Shown here one piece after another: positions 1 through 11,800 of a DNA stretch of 64,000 nt. This DNA is from Metridium senile (Eukaryota; Cnidaria; Anthozoa; Actiniaria; Metridiidae). The stretch spans positions 17,708,210 through 17,772,209 of the forward strand of contig OX459097.1 of the NCBI GenBank assembly GCA_949775045.1, in the 5' to 3' direction. The position numbers and the translations under genes are program-made. Positions within the stretch are counted from its first letter, which is position 1, and every line of letters begins with the position of its first letter. A model generated the notes under the pieces. The model had not been told where the DNA came from. It did not search any database and was given only the letters and a program-made list of their open reading frames with translations.

Positions 1-604
1 TCATAGATGTCAAAATTCCATGACGCGAATACGAGGCTAGTCGGTCGAACAAATCGAAACTTCGATTCGGTCGGTTTATAGCGTGTTAAAGATTGATCAA
101 AACAACTTGATATCAAACAGTGACAATCCTCTTTAACTTGTTATAAATGTATATAACACAGCGAATCCTAGTTGGACTTCACAGTCAGTTAGCAAAGGTG
201 CCCAGTTCTAACAGAGACGATCATTGAGTTGATGTGACCTCATACATATCAACACAGCTCATCATTAGATTTTTCGGTTTTTTATTTCGTTGTATATTTG
301 TTTGTTTGCTTATTTGTTCGTTTGTTTGCTCGTTGGTTAGTTTTGTAATTTTTTCTTCTTACGTAATTTTAGATTTCATTATAACTATGGAATCTCCCAC
401 AAAAACTTTTTATACAATAACAAGGAATTTCCCTTTCATCTTGATGTGATAAAGAGCTTAGGAAATATAAGAGAGTTCACGAAATCACAGTGTATTTATT
501 ATTGTTGTGCCATTCAAAGTAACGCAATAAGAATCTATATGCAACAAGGGAAATCATTCCAGGTGATCTCGCTTCGAAGTGCGCAAAGGATTGTTTGTCA
601 AAAC

Positions 605-815
605 GAACAGTTCCAAAATGGCGCTTCCAGACAGCAACGATTTTGGTTACTTTTAGGCATTTGCGTTTTGTTTTTATTCTTTTTTATTGCTGATAGAGGG
701 CAGATAAATTTTGTTGTCCAATATGATTTTGTAATGTAAAATTGTGTTAACGACGATTTATAGAGGGTTAACACGGGAAACAACTCTCTCGAACGACGCC
801 ATCTTGGAACTGTTG
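605..815. repeat. Inverted-repeat (MITE-like) element
   Basis: The arm at 605-623 (GTTCCAAAATGGCG core) is matched by its reverse complement at 797-815 (CGCCATCTTGGAAC). The element is about 210 bp and non-coding. No target-site duplication was identified. Confidence 0.5.
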
Positions 816-1118
816 TCGATGCAGCAAAAATGCTTTTGATTGGCTAATACTAGCCGGAAGTCATCTGGATGACACCAACATTACAATTTTGTATTTTACG
901 ACAATATTTTAAAATCATATCATAAAAATCGTTGATAATTATTATTCAATAACATGCTAATGATAGTTTGATGAGCTCTTTTTAAGTTTGTATAAATCAA
1001 AGCTTAAATTATTTTCACTATATGGTGTCATTTTACTACTCGTAATGCACCGACATACCTTTTACTTTCTTCTAATCCCTGTTGTAAGTAGTTGGAAATG
1101 AACACTTGTCACTATTTA

Positions 1119-1262
1119 GAGCGGTTTTCCAATGACTGTGAAAAAGGCACGGTCGCTACACTGCACGGTACGGCCGAAAATTCAAACGTTTTTATAGAAA
1201 CTACGGCAGCGACGCGGTCACGGCATTGCACGCTCCGTTTCACAGTCATACGAAAACCGCTC
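1119..1262. mobile_element. MITE with TA target duplication (Tc1/mariner-like)
   Basis: The terminal inverted repeats begin GAGCGGTTTTC and end GAAAACCGCTC, each flanked by TA. The inner arms also pair (ATGACTGTGAAA against TTTCACAGTCAT). The interior is GC-rich with CACGG/ACGCGG motifs. A diverged relative lies at 36526-36648. An open frame across it (1092-1343) is a by-product of the element. Confidence 0.65.
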
Positions 1263-1370
1263 TATATTACAAACGAAAGTACGCTTATCATGATGGTTGT
1301 GGTAGTAGACGACATAATGCAAATTGCTAGTTCAAATATATAGTATGACATTTGCATTATACCGTCATAT

Positions 1371-1641
1371 GCTACCAAGACCAGAATGCTTCGCTACTAT
1401 CTTCTATGAAACAATTGGTTCCAATTGTTCAACTATTCACAAGAGAGATATTCAAATTGAATAACAAAGAAAAGTAGTAAAGCATTCTGGTAACAGTAGT
1501 TGTTGGTCCTCATCCTTTAAATTTTTAAGAAATTTCTCCTAAGCTTTCGGCCTTCTTCATCTTCAGCGGTCATCTTCATCGAAGGCCGAAAGCTTAGGAG
1601 AAGTTTTTTAAAAATTAAAAGGTTGATGACCAACAACTACT
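1371..1641. repeat. Two adjacent palindromes
   Basis: At 1371-1397 and 1472-1494 an inverted pair carries the core CCAGAATGCTT. Directly after it, 1495-1641 is a near-perfect hairpin: AGTAGTTGTTGGTC at the start pairs with GACCAACAACTACT at the end, and the centre pairs GCTTTCGGCCTTC with GAAGGCCGAAAGC. The latter motif resembles other foldback repeats in this window (16068-16191). Confidence 0.6.
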
Positions 1642-2404
1642 ATAATGAATCAAAATCCAACCTACAAACATTTGTTTGATTCTGGTAATACTAAGGAAGT
1701 GACGCCAACGTACAAATGGTCTAAATGGTGATACAAATTTGACAGTTTCATACTAATGATGGTTGATAATAACTTGATAGTTCTTCCATAATTTAACGAC
1801 AACGTAAAACACTTGATTAGTTAGTGGAGGGGCTCACTAGCCTGAAATAACCATAGCTAGAGTTTTTAATAAGATTCCCGTAATTCAGTGATCGTTCAAT
1901 GTCCTTTCATACATGGCTCACGCGTCATCAGTTTGGTTGCTGTCTCCATGGTGAACAAGCAATGCACTTAAGAACTGGTCTGACCTGTTTTAAAGATTCT
2001 CGTTAATATGCTCTCACTCATCTTTTTAAATATTCATTGAATTTTGGGAACTGTAAGGTGCAGATGTACGCGACGGATTTCTATGCGACGAAAATTGCAC
2101 TGTGCAACAACTCGTGCAACAGTGAATGTAGACTTGGAGCAGTCCCACGTGCGACAATCCCGAACGACAGCGTTTTATAAAAAATAAAAAATAAATCTCA
2201 GGAATCCGGAAGGATGAGTGGAGACTGCTCTCAGTCTACGGTAAATGTGACGAAACACCTTTTTAGCCCATTACCAGATCACAGGGGTGTGGGTGACCAC
2301 ACGGTGTGACTTATGTTTTTTGTATCGCACAAGAAATCGATTGAGTCCGTGCATCTAGCACCAATTTTACATCTGCCGTAAATGCCTATTTCAATAGTCC
2401 TCTT

Positions 2405-2588
2405 TACAGTTCTCTGCGCCATCTTGAAATAAGTGTTTAAGTCGAAGCGAGACGAACGTTGAGCTTGCAATAAGTTGATAATTGTGTCGTGAGGTGTTAA
2501 AAGGTCTCTATCATTGCAAGTTCAACGTTCGTCTCGCTTTAATGCAAAGCCCGGCTATATTTCAAGATGGCGCAGGGAACTGTGAAGG
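2405..2588. repeat. Palindromic MITE-like element
   Basis: TGCGCCATCTTGAAAT at about 2415-2430 pairs with ATTTCAAGATGGCGCA at 2559-2574. An inner pair is GCGAGACGAACGTTGA near 2446 with TCAACGTTCGTCTCGC near 2522. Confidence 0.6.
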
Positions 2589-2623
2589 GTACTATTAGTA
2601 TAGTGCATGTGTAATTTAATGAA

Positions 2624-2702
2624 TTCCCACAATTCCTACTGGTGTCATATCAACCATTTCCAACTTCCAGACTACCAACGTTCATTGAAATAGGTGTATA
2701 CA
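2624..2702. repeat. Dispersed repeat shared with 59739-59815
   Basis: The segment containing CCCACAATTCCTA, CATCAACCATTT, CCAACGTT and TGAAATAGGTGTA recurs in the same order and orientation at 59739-59815. It is non-coding in both places. Confidence 0.6.
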
Positions 2703-2768
2703 TATGCATCACGTGATGTATCAATCAGATCTAAACATTGTCTTACATTAGTTCCCTCTTACCGCTAG

Positions 2769-5700
2769 ACATAAATGAATGTGTTGAATATGACTACAAA
2801 CCAGCCAATCACATTCGAGCACGCTCCGACTTTGTCGTACAAAGAGATGCATCGCGCCTATGCCACCCACATGCAACTTGCTTCAATTCCATTGGCTCGT
2901 TCCAGTGCAAGTGCAATGCTGGTTACCATGGAGATGGCAGAGAGTGCTACCCAAAGGAACTGTTTGGAACCAGAGAGTTTTTAATGAAAAGTAAGTTAGT
3001 ATTTTTTGTATTTTCCTACTTGGAAAGTAGTTGTATGTATTTCAAATACTAAATTGTCATTTCTAAGCTTTCCCAACAAAGTTCAGCCTAGAACACCCAT
3101 GTGTACTAACTATTTTCTTATTCCACTAATCTCGAAAATCAGGAAAGAACTGTATTTTAATTAACACTTAGCACAAATACCCACTTGGTTGTAATAATAA
3201 CGATTAAGCTTTTGACAAGCCCACCTAGTTTGTGTCATATATATTGCATATGGTACACTATTGAGCATAAAAAACAAGAATGTCAAGCCTGCATTACACC
3301 CCGGTGCGTCTGTAGTGATGATAATGTCTACAGTATGTTTACCAAGGCTTGGCATTTCCGTTTAGTTTAGAAGAATTAGGGCTGCTTTATTTCTTTAACG
3401 GACCTCATAGGGCTGCAAACGTTGACCATTGCCATCCATTGTGTGGATGGTAATCAGACCTAGTTGTTTTTAGGGACATCACTATTGTGATGAGCCTAAA
3501 AGGTCGTAAAATATTTATGTGTGTTTTAATGTCCTTCGTTTTTGCCAATGTTTATCGATCTCACAGGGCTGAAGACTTTGCCGTCCATTGTATTGATAAC
3601 CACTGCTAGTGGTTTTTAATGAGCCAAAAAGGCCAAAAAATGCCTATGCATGTACAGTACAGTTTATTTCTCTATTGTTGACCTAGTCAACGAAGAGCCA
3701 GAGTGAATCGCTGGTGAATCACTCTGCTGAACTCATTTTTGGACTGTGTCAATCTCTTTGCCTGGTCCACTGATGTTCCCATCAACTGTCCGATCTTTAT
3801 CCATATATGTATTTGTATAGTTCTACTGTTTGTTAATTTCATAAAGCCGAACTTGACCATTGCCATCCAATGTGCTAGTTTTGTTGGTGAGCCACAAAAA
3901 GTTAAAACGGTTTATGTAATTTATGGACATGTACTAAGGCCCTTCGAGTTTTTTGCTATACTTTTTATCGATCTCATATAGGGCTACACTCTATGGCCGT
4001 TGCCATCCTCTGTGTTGATTTTGATTATAACTAGTCTTTAGGGGACATCCGATGTTTTGACGAGCCAGAAATGTCGATAAAGTTTGATGCATTCCATAAT
4101 ACACTTCGCTGTGTTTTTCTACTATTTACTAATCGATCCCATTGTGCCACTTGCTTAGACCATTCGGCCATATATTGACTGTAATCAGTGCTGGTTTTCT
4201 TTAGAGCGTTATGGTGACGAGCTTTAGACGGACTTGATGGCAGCCATGTTTTTTTGGCAAGTACAAAAGATAGGTTTTTTGAATGACAAAGGATTTCAGT
4301 TCCTTTGAAAGAAAAGCTAAATTGTTTTGACCACAAACATGGCTGAGATCCCTCTTTTGCCCTTCTTCGTATTTTGACACTGCTTATCGATCTCATCTGA
4401 GGACTTCACACGACGATGACCATTGCCATCTCTTGTATTGACTATAATCAGTGTTAGTTGTTTTAGAGTACAGCGCTAGGATGATGAGCTCAAAAGGTGA
4501 AAAAATTTACACATACCATGCATGTAGGAGAATGTTATTGTTACATTAATATATGTTTATTCCAAACATTGGGAGTTGTGTTAGAGTTGATCTATTGCTA
4601 TGCTAAAAGAGTACCTACTACGTCTTTAAATAATATGCAAACTGATGCTGTAAATCATATCGTTTTTCTGACATTAATTGATAGTTTCTTGATTGCTTCA
4701 AAAATGTTTAATTGTTGTTGCGTATATTGCTTGTTGAGCAATATTTATGAAGTAAATCCAAATTAGTTACTTCCGTCCCAGTGTGATTATTACACAAATA
4801 TAATATATATATACACCCTTTCCGAGAAAGTTTGTCACCCGTGAAAGCACACAAGCTAGTGGCGCAAAGGATCATGGATCAGTTCAGAAACAAAATGTGC
4901 ATTTGGAACGCCTTTTTTGTTGTTTGATAAGTCAAAATGGACATTTCTCAATAACAAATTGACAAGTGTTGCAATGTGGCAAATCCCTGTGTCCTCATAA
5001 AATTTACATAGGTTACACATAATCCCCTGCGCTACTAGCTTGTAGGCTTTCACTTCACGGTTGACAAAGTTTCTCGGAAAGGATGTATATAAAGGTTTAA
5101 AAAGGATCGTCTTTCCGGACTGTCCACTCCATGTTTAGTCACAAACACGTTAAGACTTATATAATCATGGAGAAGGTGTTCTGCTGATCTCAATGGCTCA
5201 ATCATATATACCATGGGTACCAGAGACTTTTATTGATTTTGTTTTTGTATACGTACGTTTAATATTAGCGTTATTTCTGTCCGGGTTTAAAAAACAAATT
5301 GGTACTTAGAAACCGCCAGATTTAGAAACACTAAAATTAAGATTTAAAAAAAATTACCTTTTGTACCAAAGGTAGCTCAATCTACGGCATATGTTAATAA
5401 TGCGTATATGTCTTCTTTGCGATAAAATCTTATTGTTTTATTTTAATTCTAGAAATGCCACATAATAGTCTTCAAACATAAGTAAATTCCTCTTTATCTG
5501 CTGGTGACAAAATCGTAAGAAGGAAGCTAGACCCTAATTTCGCTTAATTAAGATCGCCTAAGCCTCTCCCAAGATTGGCAACTAAAATATGGCTAAGACG
5601 AGAATTTGAAACTAAATGTACATCTAACAATCGTTAATTATTGCATGTACGATTGATTTTTTGAAAATTCTCAATCTTTGTTATGTTTGTTGTTATTGCA

Positions 5701-8700
5701 AAGTCCTAGGATACTGCTAGTCCTAGGATACTGATAGTCCTAGGATACTGCTAGTCCTAGGATACTGATAGTCCTAGGATACTGATAGTCCTAGGATACT
5801 GCTAGTCCTAGGATACTGATAGTCCTAGGATACTGCTAGTCCTAGGATACTGATAGTCCTAGGATACTGCTAGTCCTAGGATACTGATAGTCCTAGGATA
5901 CTGCTGTCATTTTCGATGGAGTTTTAAAGTACGGCACGTGGTGCATAATAATACGTTTATTGGATTGGTTATTACTTTCATGAATCATTAATGATCATTA
6001 ATTAGAAAAACCCTTAACGATAATCAAGCCTGAGTGCCGTATGATTGTGTATCAGTGTATCATTTACATTGTATTCTCAAGAGTCCTTGACCTTTATTTC
6101 CTCGTATAATCCAGAGGGTGTATGTTTATATTGCAATCATACCATATATCTACGGTCCAAAATAGCCTCGCTGCAGGCAACAGGAATCAGCCCATATTTA
6201 CACAAAAATGCAAACAAGTTACAATATCATGTGCAAAATACCTTGGGACATTATCTGTTTTTTTACATGAAAAATATTTCAACATTATCTTTCCGTATCA
6301 ATGTTGAGTTTTGAGAATGTGAATTGGTTGTCTTTGAAAGACCAATCCACATTGCTCAGGAGCTAGGAAGGGGGTTTGCAAATCAAATTGATGCGTTTTG
6401 TATATTTTTTAAAACTCAAACAAAAACGTTCATAAAAATGTTACAATGTCCCAACATCTTTGAACATGATTGTAGCATCGATCTAGAGAGTTTATTCCCC
6501 TCTATTATTTGTTCGATGTTTGATGCTCAAAGATCATGTCATGTCAAGATCCTTTATCATGAATAGCTATTTGAGGGTCGTAGGCTAGAAAACTCTAAAT
6601 GGTTATTGCATCTACCTTCTTAAAAAAAGATATTGTATTGTATTTATTCCGTAATATTTCAAACACTCCAAAGTATGCCTCCTCCGAATTCAAGCACCGA
6701 AAGGTAGAATGAAACAATTAAAACGAGTTTATTAGCCGACTTCGATGTTTTTGGAAATTGGATGAAGTGCTCTTTCAAGTGTTTGAACTTACTACTCAAA
6801 TTAAAGGACATTCCTTGGAGAAAATCAAGGCAAATGTTGACCAAATGTTATGCTAATTAGTATCAATGCCATTCCAAATCAACGTCACGGTAGTGGTAAT
6901 AACAATAATAATAATATATTTATATAACGCACATGTCTGGGATTCAATTTCAAGGCGCAAAGAACCTTAAATTTAGATATATGTATAATCAGTGTATGTA
7001 ACAATAAAAAAAACTGTTCAAAATTATTTAAACAACAGAGGAGTTGAATCGAGGGCATTATGCTGTGATACTGAGTTGCCCGCGGAAACTGGATGTTCAG
7101 AAAGACAAATAGTCGCCCGAGAACTTACTCGTATTTGTTTTGAGGAACATCTAGTTTCCGCGGGCAACTATCACAGCATTATGCCCGAGATTTTAACTGC
7201 TCTATTGTTTTTATCATTCAACAACAAAATTTTCCGAAGCGGACGAAAGCTCAGCGGGCACTATGCCCTGATAGTATCCCTCAGCGGCGGGCCCTATCAT
7301 GTCACATGATCGCTCCTCGACCAATGAGAGCGCAGGAAAATTTGTTGTTGAATTGAATTATAATCAAGTATAGTGATTCATTGTTTTGTCCTCATTGGAT
7401 ATTCTCATGTTTGAGAAGTTATTTTCCCTATTGTTGTTTGTAAATGTAAATCAAAACAATATTAACAATATATAAAAATATATTTTTGGCATCATCATCG
7501 TTTTCAATGTCATCATCATCACTAGCATCATCAATATCATCATGAGACATTATCATAAGCATCAGCATAATGGCTCCAATCGATATCAATTCTTATAATC
7601 ATCAGCATCATCAGTATATCGATACCATCATCATTGTCATTATTATCATCATTAGAATCAGACAATGTTATCACCATCATTATCACCGTCGTCGCAAATA
7701 AAATCATTATCTTTATCGTCTTCATATTCATATACCATCAACAATAGAATTTCCGTTATCAATGAATGTTTAAAGCTATTTAGCCAATTAAATGTATATG
7801 AATGTTTTTTGCAACAGGTAAAATTCGTCTGAACAAGCATTTATGTGGTACAGTTGTTTCACGGAATACGTCGCGAATAAGAAGAATAGTTGGTGGTGAT
7901 CTGTCTAGCCATGGTGCTTGGCCTTGGCAAGCTGCTATATACTATAAAAATAGAGGTATACATTTCTTTAATAACTCTGCACCACATCTTGTTTAGCAGG
8001 ATTACATACTATGAAGTATATGGAAGTCGCGCTTGTTGACCAGTGAAGTGTTTTTCAACAATTACGCAAGCAGTACCGAAATAAAAAGTAAACTAAAATG
8101 TTGCATTCGCAAGTGAGCTATCTCTATTTATCGATTCAATCGTTTTAGGGGGGCTTGGTTTCAATTGGGACGTCAGTGATGTTCCTTTCCCATCAAATCC
8201 TATTTTGTTGGCTTTATTGTGTTGATAGTGTATCTGATTTATTTTTTATATATCGTATGTATTGTTTAATTTTGGTGACGAATTCATCCAAAAAAATGTT
8301 ATTATATTTATTTATTCTTTCATCCATTCATTCATCCATCCATCCATCCATCCATCCATCCATCCCTTTGTGTATTAATTAATTCATCCATCCATTCACT
8401 AATGGTGTTAACATTCGTTAATTTGAAACAATAGACAAAATCGGCTTGCGCGTTGCAATGTACGTTTTGACCCAATTCAAAACCTCTTGGAATAAAAACT
8501 TTTGTTCCAAATATTTTCCACTTGATCATATCGAAATGAATAGAACAAAGAATCTTGTTCCCAAAATATGCGAATGCTCCAAAACGTACAAAGCAACACG
8601 TTAGCCGCTGTCACCAGTGTGTATATATATAGACTAAACAATTCCTATTTCTGTTCTAGGCAAAACGTTTTTATTCAACGGTGCTCTTATCAAGCCCGGC

Positions 8701-10641
8701 TGGGTCCTTACAATAGCTAACGTTCTGTCGAGAAATGGACGGGCGATTAAACCCAAAAAACTACGAGTTGTATTAGGTATGTCATACATCTTGGGTTTAG
8801 GCATGATTTCTTTGGTTTGGGGGTCTATATTTACCTGATTTCAAAAATAACTCAACTTCCTATACACCGATAACAATATGGGCGCCACCTCATATATTTT
8901 TAAATTCATACTTACATTGTTCAGTATAACAAAATAATAGAATGACATCAACAAAGGTAAAACGTTTGAGACAACAATTTGAAATTGTTGAGAAGTTATG
9001 ATTTTTAAATGTTCGAAAAACACCACGAGGCTAACAAGAAAACAATTATCTGGATACACACACATCTCTGTAATTTTGATTCAAAATAGCTTCACTTGAA
9101 TTCATTTAAGGCATGCAATACAACTTTCTGACATTTAAGAAGATTTGTTTGAATGTTTTGTTGTAGGGGAGCTCAACACAGCAAAGAGGGATGGTTCTGA
9201 GATAACAATGAGAGTTAAACGCATATTTGTACATGAAGAATACAGCAGGCATAACTTCTCAAATAACATCGCTCTACTTCAGCTTGCTAAACCAGTCAAA
9301 CTCAATAACTTTATAAGAACGGTAAGAAATTAGTAAATATATTGCTTTCAACCCTAGACGAATATGAATATTATTACTCCAGTCACAGGCTCCCCACCAT
9401 CTCAGTTCGTTATGGGTTTCCTGTGGTGGAACGGCTAAAAGCCGTTGGTAAATTCGTTCAAAGTTGGTCATATTTAACTTCGATATTCATGTTCTTTTTT
9501 TTTTTTAGATTTTACTTTACTGTTCCAAAATAAAGTTTAATGTTTCTTGTTTACGAATTTGTGGTTTATTTTGCCCTGCGATGGAGCGTGTGTTCGCTGC
9601 CGAATAAATCGCTTTAAAATGCATCGCAGGGCAAAATGAATACATTTATCTAGAACCAATTATAATGCCACTGGATGTGTACATGTCTTGTCAAGTTTTA
9701 AGGGGCTACAATATTATTTTCGTATTATAAACAGTCCTATAAAGGGTTATTTTGATATTAGTTGAAGAAGATAGAAATACAGTAGTACCTCTATTAAGTG
9801 GTCACCTTTGGGAGGTTGAACGCTGAATAGAGGTATAGAATAGGTATAGGATTAGATTTGGGACTTTTAATTGTGGCTGCCTAATCAAGGGTGGCCGCTT
9901 AATGGGTGACCGCTTAATAGAGGTACCACTTAATTTCATGGCAGCGATGTTTATGGGCAAAGAAACTTTTTGAAAGAGAAAAGATTTCAGTACCCATGAG
10001 AGAAAAGCACCATTGTTTTGACAACAAACATGGCTGCCATGAAATCCCTCTATTGATGGTGATAGAAGTGATGATGGAACTTAAATCTATTTACACCAGA
10101 TTAGTACTTGAGAAGGAGGGAGGAGATACTCCATCACGTTGTAATCCCTTTACTACCCCTTTTCTGACATGACAGGCATGAGAATGATGATGACTATTAC
10201 CATACTATGTTGTATTTTTAGGTTTGCATCCCAAGAAAGAAAAAAGACTCACAGCTAGATAAGCCACCAAACTATGGGACTGTGTCTGGGTGGGGTACCA
10301 CGCGTAAGATCAGTCTTCTTGACAACCCTGGTGTTTACTCTGCAAAATTACGTGAAGTGACTGTACCTATTGTTCCTACAAAGGAATGCAAACGAGCGTC
10401 CATTTACGAGTATGATTCATCGCTTAATTTCTGTGCAGGATTCAAACGAATACCTAAAAATCCTTGTATGGGAGACATTGGTAGCCCTCTGGTCATGCAA
10501 AACCCACGGACAGGCCGATGGTTAGTTGTTGGACTGTTTGGATGGAGTGAAGGGTGTGGTCAGCCCAGGAAATATTCATATTTTACGAGAGTTTCAAAAT
10601 ACAGGCGATGGATAATCTCGGTGATAAGGAAACGCCATTGA
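2769..10641 (+). CDS. EGF plus catalytically dead trypsin-fold protein (3' part of gene)
   Basis: Five phase-consistent exons: 2769-2990, 7818-7955, 8660-8776, 9167-9321 and 10222-10641, all with AG/GT borders, giving 349 residues after an unseen 5' end. The first exon is a phase 1-1 EGF domain starting DINEC with six cysteines and the calcium-binding-type NSIGSFQCKC core; its first loop is unusually long. The rest is an S1 (chymotrypsin-fold) domain with an intact activation-type junction RRIVGG and the linking cysteines LCGTVV and FIRTVCIP. All three catalytic residues are replaced: the TAAHC site reads TIANV (His to Asn), the Asp site reads NNIALL (Asp to Asn), and the GDSGGP site reads GDIGSP (Ser to Ile). 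The Cys42-Cys58 pair is also lost on both sides, and the S1 pocket position is Asn. By family this is a serine protease homologue, so binding rather than catalysis is inferred. It is not a decayed gene: all splice sites and the frame are intact. Confidence 0.85.
3385..4490. repeat. Degenerate tandem repeat in intron
   Basis: A unit containing ATCGATCTCAT, AGGGCTG, CCATTGCCATCC, TGTGTTGAT, TAATCAG and TGATGAGCC is repeated several times with wide divergence (starts near 3402, 3555, 3850, 3965 and 4385). The array fills part of the first intron of the EGF/trypsin-like gene. One unit is interrupted by the MITE at 4228-4356. Confidence 0.55.
4228..4356. mobile_element. MITE of the ATGGCAGCCATG family, copy 1
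   Basis: The left arm ATGGCAGCCATGTTT pairs with the right arm AAACATGGCTG. The interior GACAAAGGATTTCAG and GAAAAGC are shared with copies at 9933-10047 and 33697-33815, so this is a small dispersed family. Confidence 0.65.
4811..5090. mobile_element. Long-arm palindromic MITE
   Basis: Arms of more than 35 bp: ATACACCCTTTCCGAGAAAG at the left pairs with CTTTCTCGGAAAGG-type sequence at the right, followed by matched GTTTGTCA and TGACAAAC stretches. It sits within the 2991-7817 intron. Confidence 0.65.
5702..5907. repeat. 17-bp minisatellite, 12 copies
   Basis: Twelve head-to-tail copies of TCCTAGGATACTGMTAG, where M is A or C. The copies differ almost only at that base, in the order C A C A A C A C A C A C. 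The uniformity implies recent expansion. It is not a CRISPR array: there are no spacers and the context is eukaryotic. Confidence 0.95.
7053..7355. mobile_element. Two adjacent palindromic elements
   Basis: 7053-7187 has long inverted arms (GGGCATTATGCTGTGATA and GTTGCCCGCGGAAACT at the left, reverse-complemented at the right). 7215-7355 has arms TTCAACAACAAAATTTTCC and GGAAAATTTGTTGTTGAA around a GC-rich core. The pairings are read directly from sequence; the family is not identified. Confidence 0.6.
7490..7735. repeat. (ATC)n-rich array
   Basis: Imperfect CAT/ATC trinucleotide repeats lie just upstream of the splice acceptor at 7817. Apparent open frames across the array are low-complexity artefacts. 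Confidence 0.8.
8328..8366. repeat. (ATCC)n microsatellite
   Basis: A run of CATC/ATCC tetranucleotides inside the intron between exons ending at 7955 and starting at 8660. Confidence 0.9.
8441..8609. mobile_element. Palindromic MITE, same family as 63797-63965
   Basis: The left arm GCGTTGCAATGTACGTTTTG, then CCCAATTCAAAACC, pairs with CAAAACGTACAAAGCAACACG and GTTAGCCG at the right. The interior TTTGTTCCAAA and AGAATCTTGTTCCCAAAA are shared with the second copy near the window end. Confidence 0.65.
9778..9932. mobile_element. Tigger/pogo-style MITE
   Basis: The arms AGTACCTCTATTAAGTGGTC and GACCGCTTAATAGAGGTACC are an inverted pair of the type usual for pogo/Tigger-derived MITEs. It abuts the next MITE directly. 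Confidence 0.6.
9933..10047. mobile_element. MITE of the ATGGCAGCCATG family, copy 2
   Basis: The arms ATTTCATGGCAGCGATG and CATGGCTGCCATGAAAT pair; the interior AGATTTCAGTACCCATGAG matches the other copies. It begins exactly where the Tigger-style element ends. Confidence 0.65.
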
Positions 10642-10840
10642 AGTGGCATGCTTACAGACAATACACATGCATAGGATGTACTGCATGAGAGGGTTGGTCG
10701 CGAGGATACAATATAAAACTACAAGATGGATTTCCCACTGCTATTCATGCTATTTTCTGTTGGTATTTCACTTCTTGGGCAGATATTAGCTTCATAATCA
10801 TACGACCATCAATTGGCTAGTATTTGGATTGGTAACTACT

Positions 10841-10846
10841 AATAAA
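10841..10846 (+). promoter_or_regulatory. Candidate poly(A) signal
   Basis: AATAAA about 200 nt downstream of the stop codon of the EGF/trypsin-like gene. Position alone supports it. Confidence 0.4.
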
Positions 10847-11464
10847 TGGAAACTCCATCGCATTTTACTTATAACAAACATCCAAATGGAGGGAGTGTTT
10901 ACAAAGGAGCCGCCCACGGGAAACGGGATATAGTCCCTCAGTATTTCCCAAGACATATGAACAAAGGCTGGGCCAAGAGACAAAAAAGTTCGTGACAGTA
11001 ATTACATACATATGATCACAATTTTATAAGACGACTACCGCTGATCTGATTGACTATGGGCGCTATGTACACCAATTAACTTACTATCGTAAGAGTCGCA
11101 AAACTATATCTGGAAATTTCAAAATTACTTCAATATAGTGTTTAATATTTAAATGATTATTTTTATTCACAAAAATGTAAAAGGCGCCCGCTGTCAACAG
11201 GAACAGCGTTAACCTTAATAACAACAGTGGACCTCAATATAAAGTCCAACCATGATTTATTGGCCAATGTAGTTTAAAACGTTCCCAAGGTTCCACTGTT
11301 TGTCTATAAAAGTAGTCTTTGTCAGAAGTTCATAACAATAAGTGTCCAACTCTTTGTAAAATCTGGCTCATCACTTGTCCGAGTTAGATATTTTAGCATG
11401 TGCACACTCAGCCAATTATATCGCAAAAAATATGATCATCAGTTTGTGATTGGTTACGTTAATA

Positions 11465-11800
11465 CGATGACGCTTTTGCGTGACAGGGGACATGGAAACG
11501 CTAAAGCTGATGTTACTCTCGACGGTTTTCAGCTATGATTTTTCGCGATACGGGTTGACAATTTCTGATACATGTTACACGAGCCGTTTCAACTTACATG
11601 AATATTTGTCATTTCGCATTGCAAGTTTTTGAAGTTGAATTAAAAAACTAGCAAACGTGTTGCCGAATCCGAAAATCAGCGTACGTGGCATGTCACACGC
11701 ATCAATTTTTTGCGGAACGGCGTATCGCAAAAAATCGTCGCTGAAAATCGTTACGTTTAACATTACCTTATGACTGTGACGCTTTTGCGTGACAGGCGAA
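11465..11800. repeat. Complex repeat with paired arms
   Basis: TGACGCTTTTGCGTGACAGG occurs in direct orientation near 11469 and near 11777. Between them GATTTTTCGCGATACG pairs with CGTATCGCAAAAAATCG. It probably represents one transposon-derived unit. Confidence 0.45.

Larger units (their letters stand above)
1..2768. other. Gene-free upstream region with several palindromic repeats
   Basis: I see no convincing exon here. The first exon that reads as a known domain starts at 2769 and needs an upstream exon ending in phase 1, which I could not find in this stretch, so the 5' end of that gene probably lies before the window. The region is occupied by at least four short inverted-repeat elements listed separately. 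Confidence 0.6.

Noticed and set aside
1092..1343. 83-codon plus-strand open frame
   Set aside because: It lies across the MITE at 1119-1262; composition follows the element's inverted repeats.
5702..5907. CRISPR-like regular array
   Set aside because: The repeats are contiguous without spacers, and the surrounding DNA is clearly animal.
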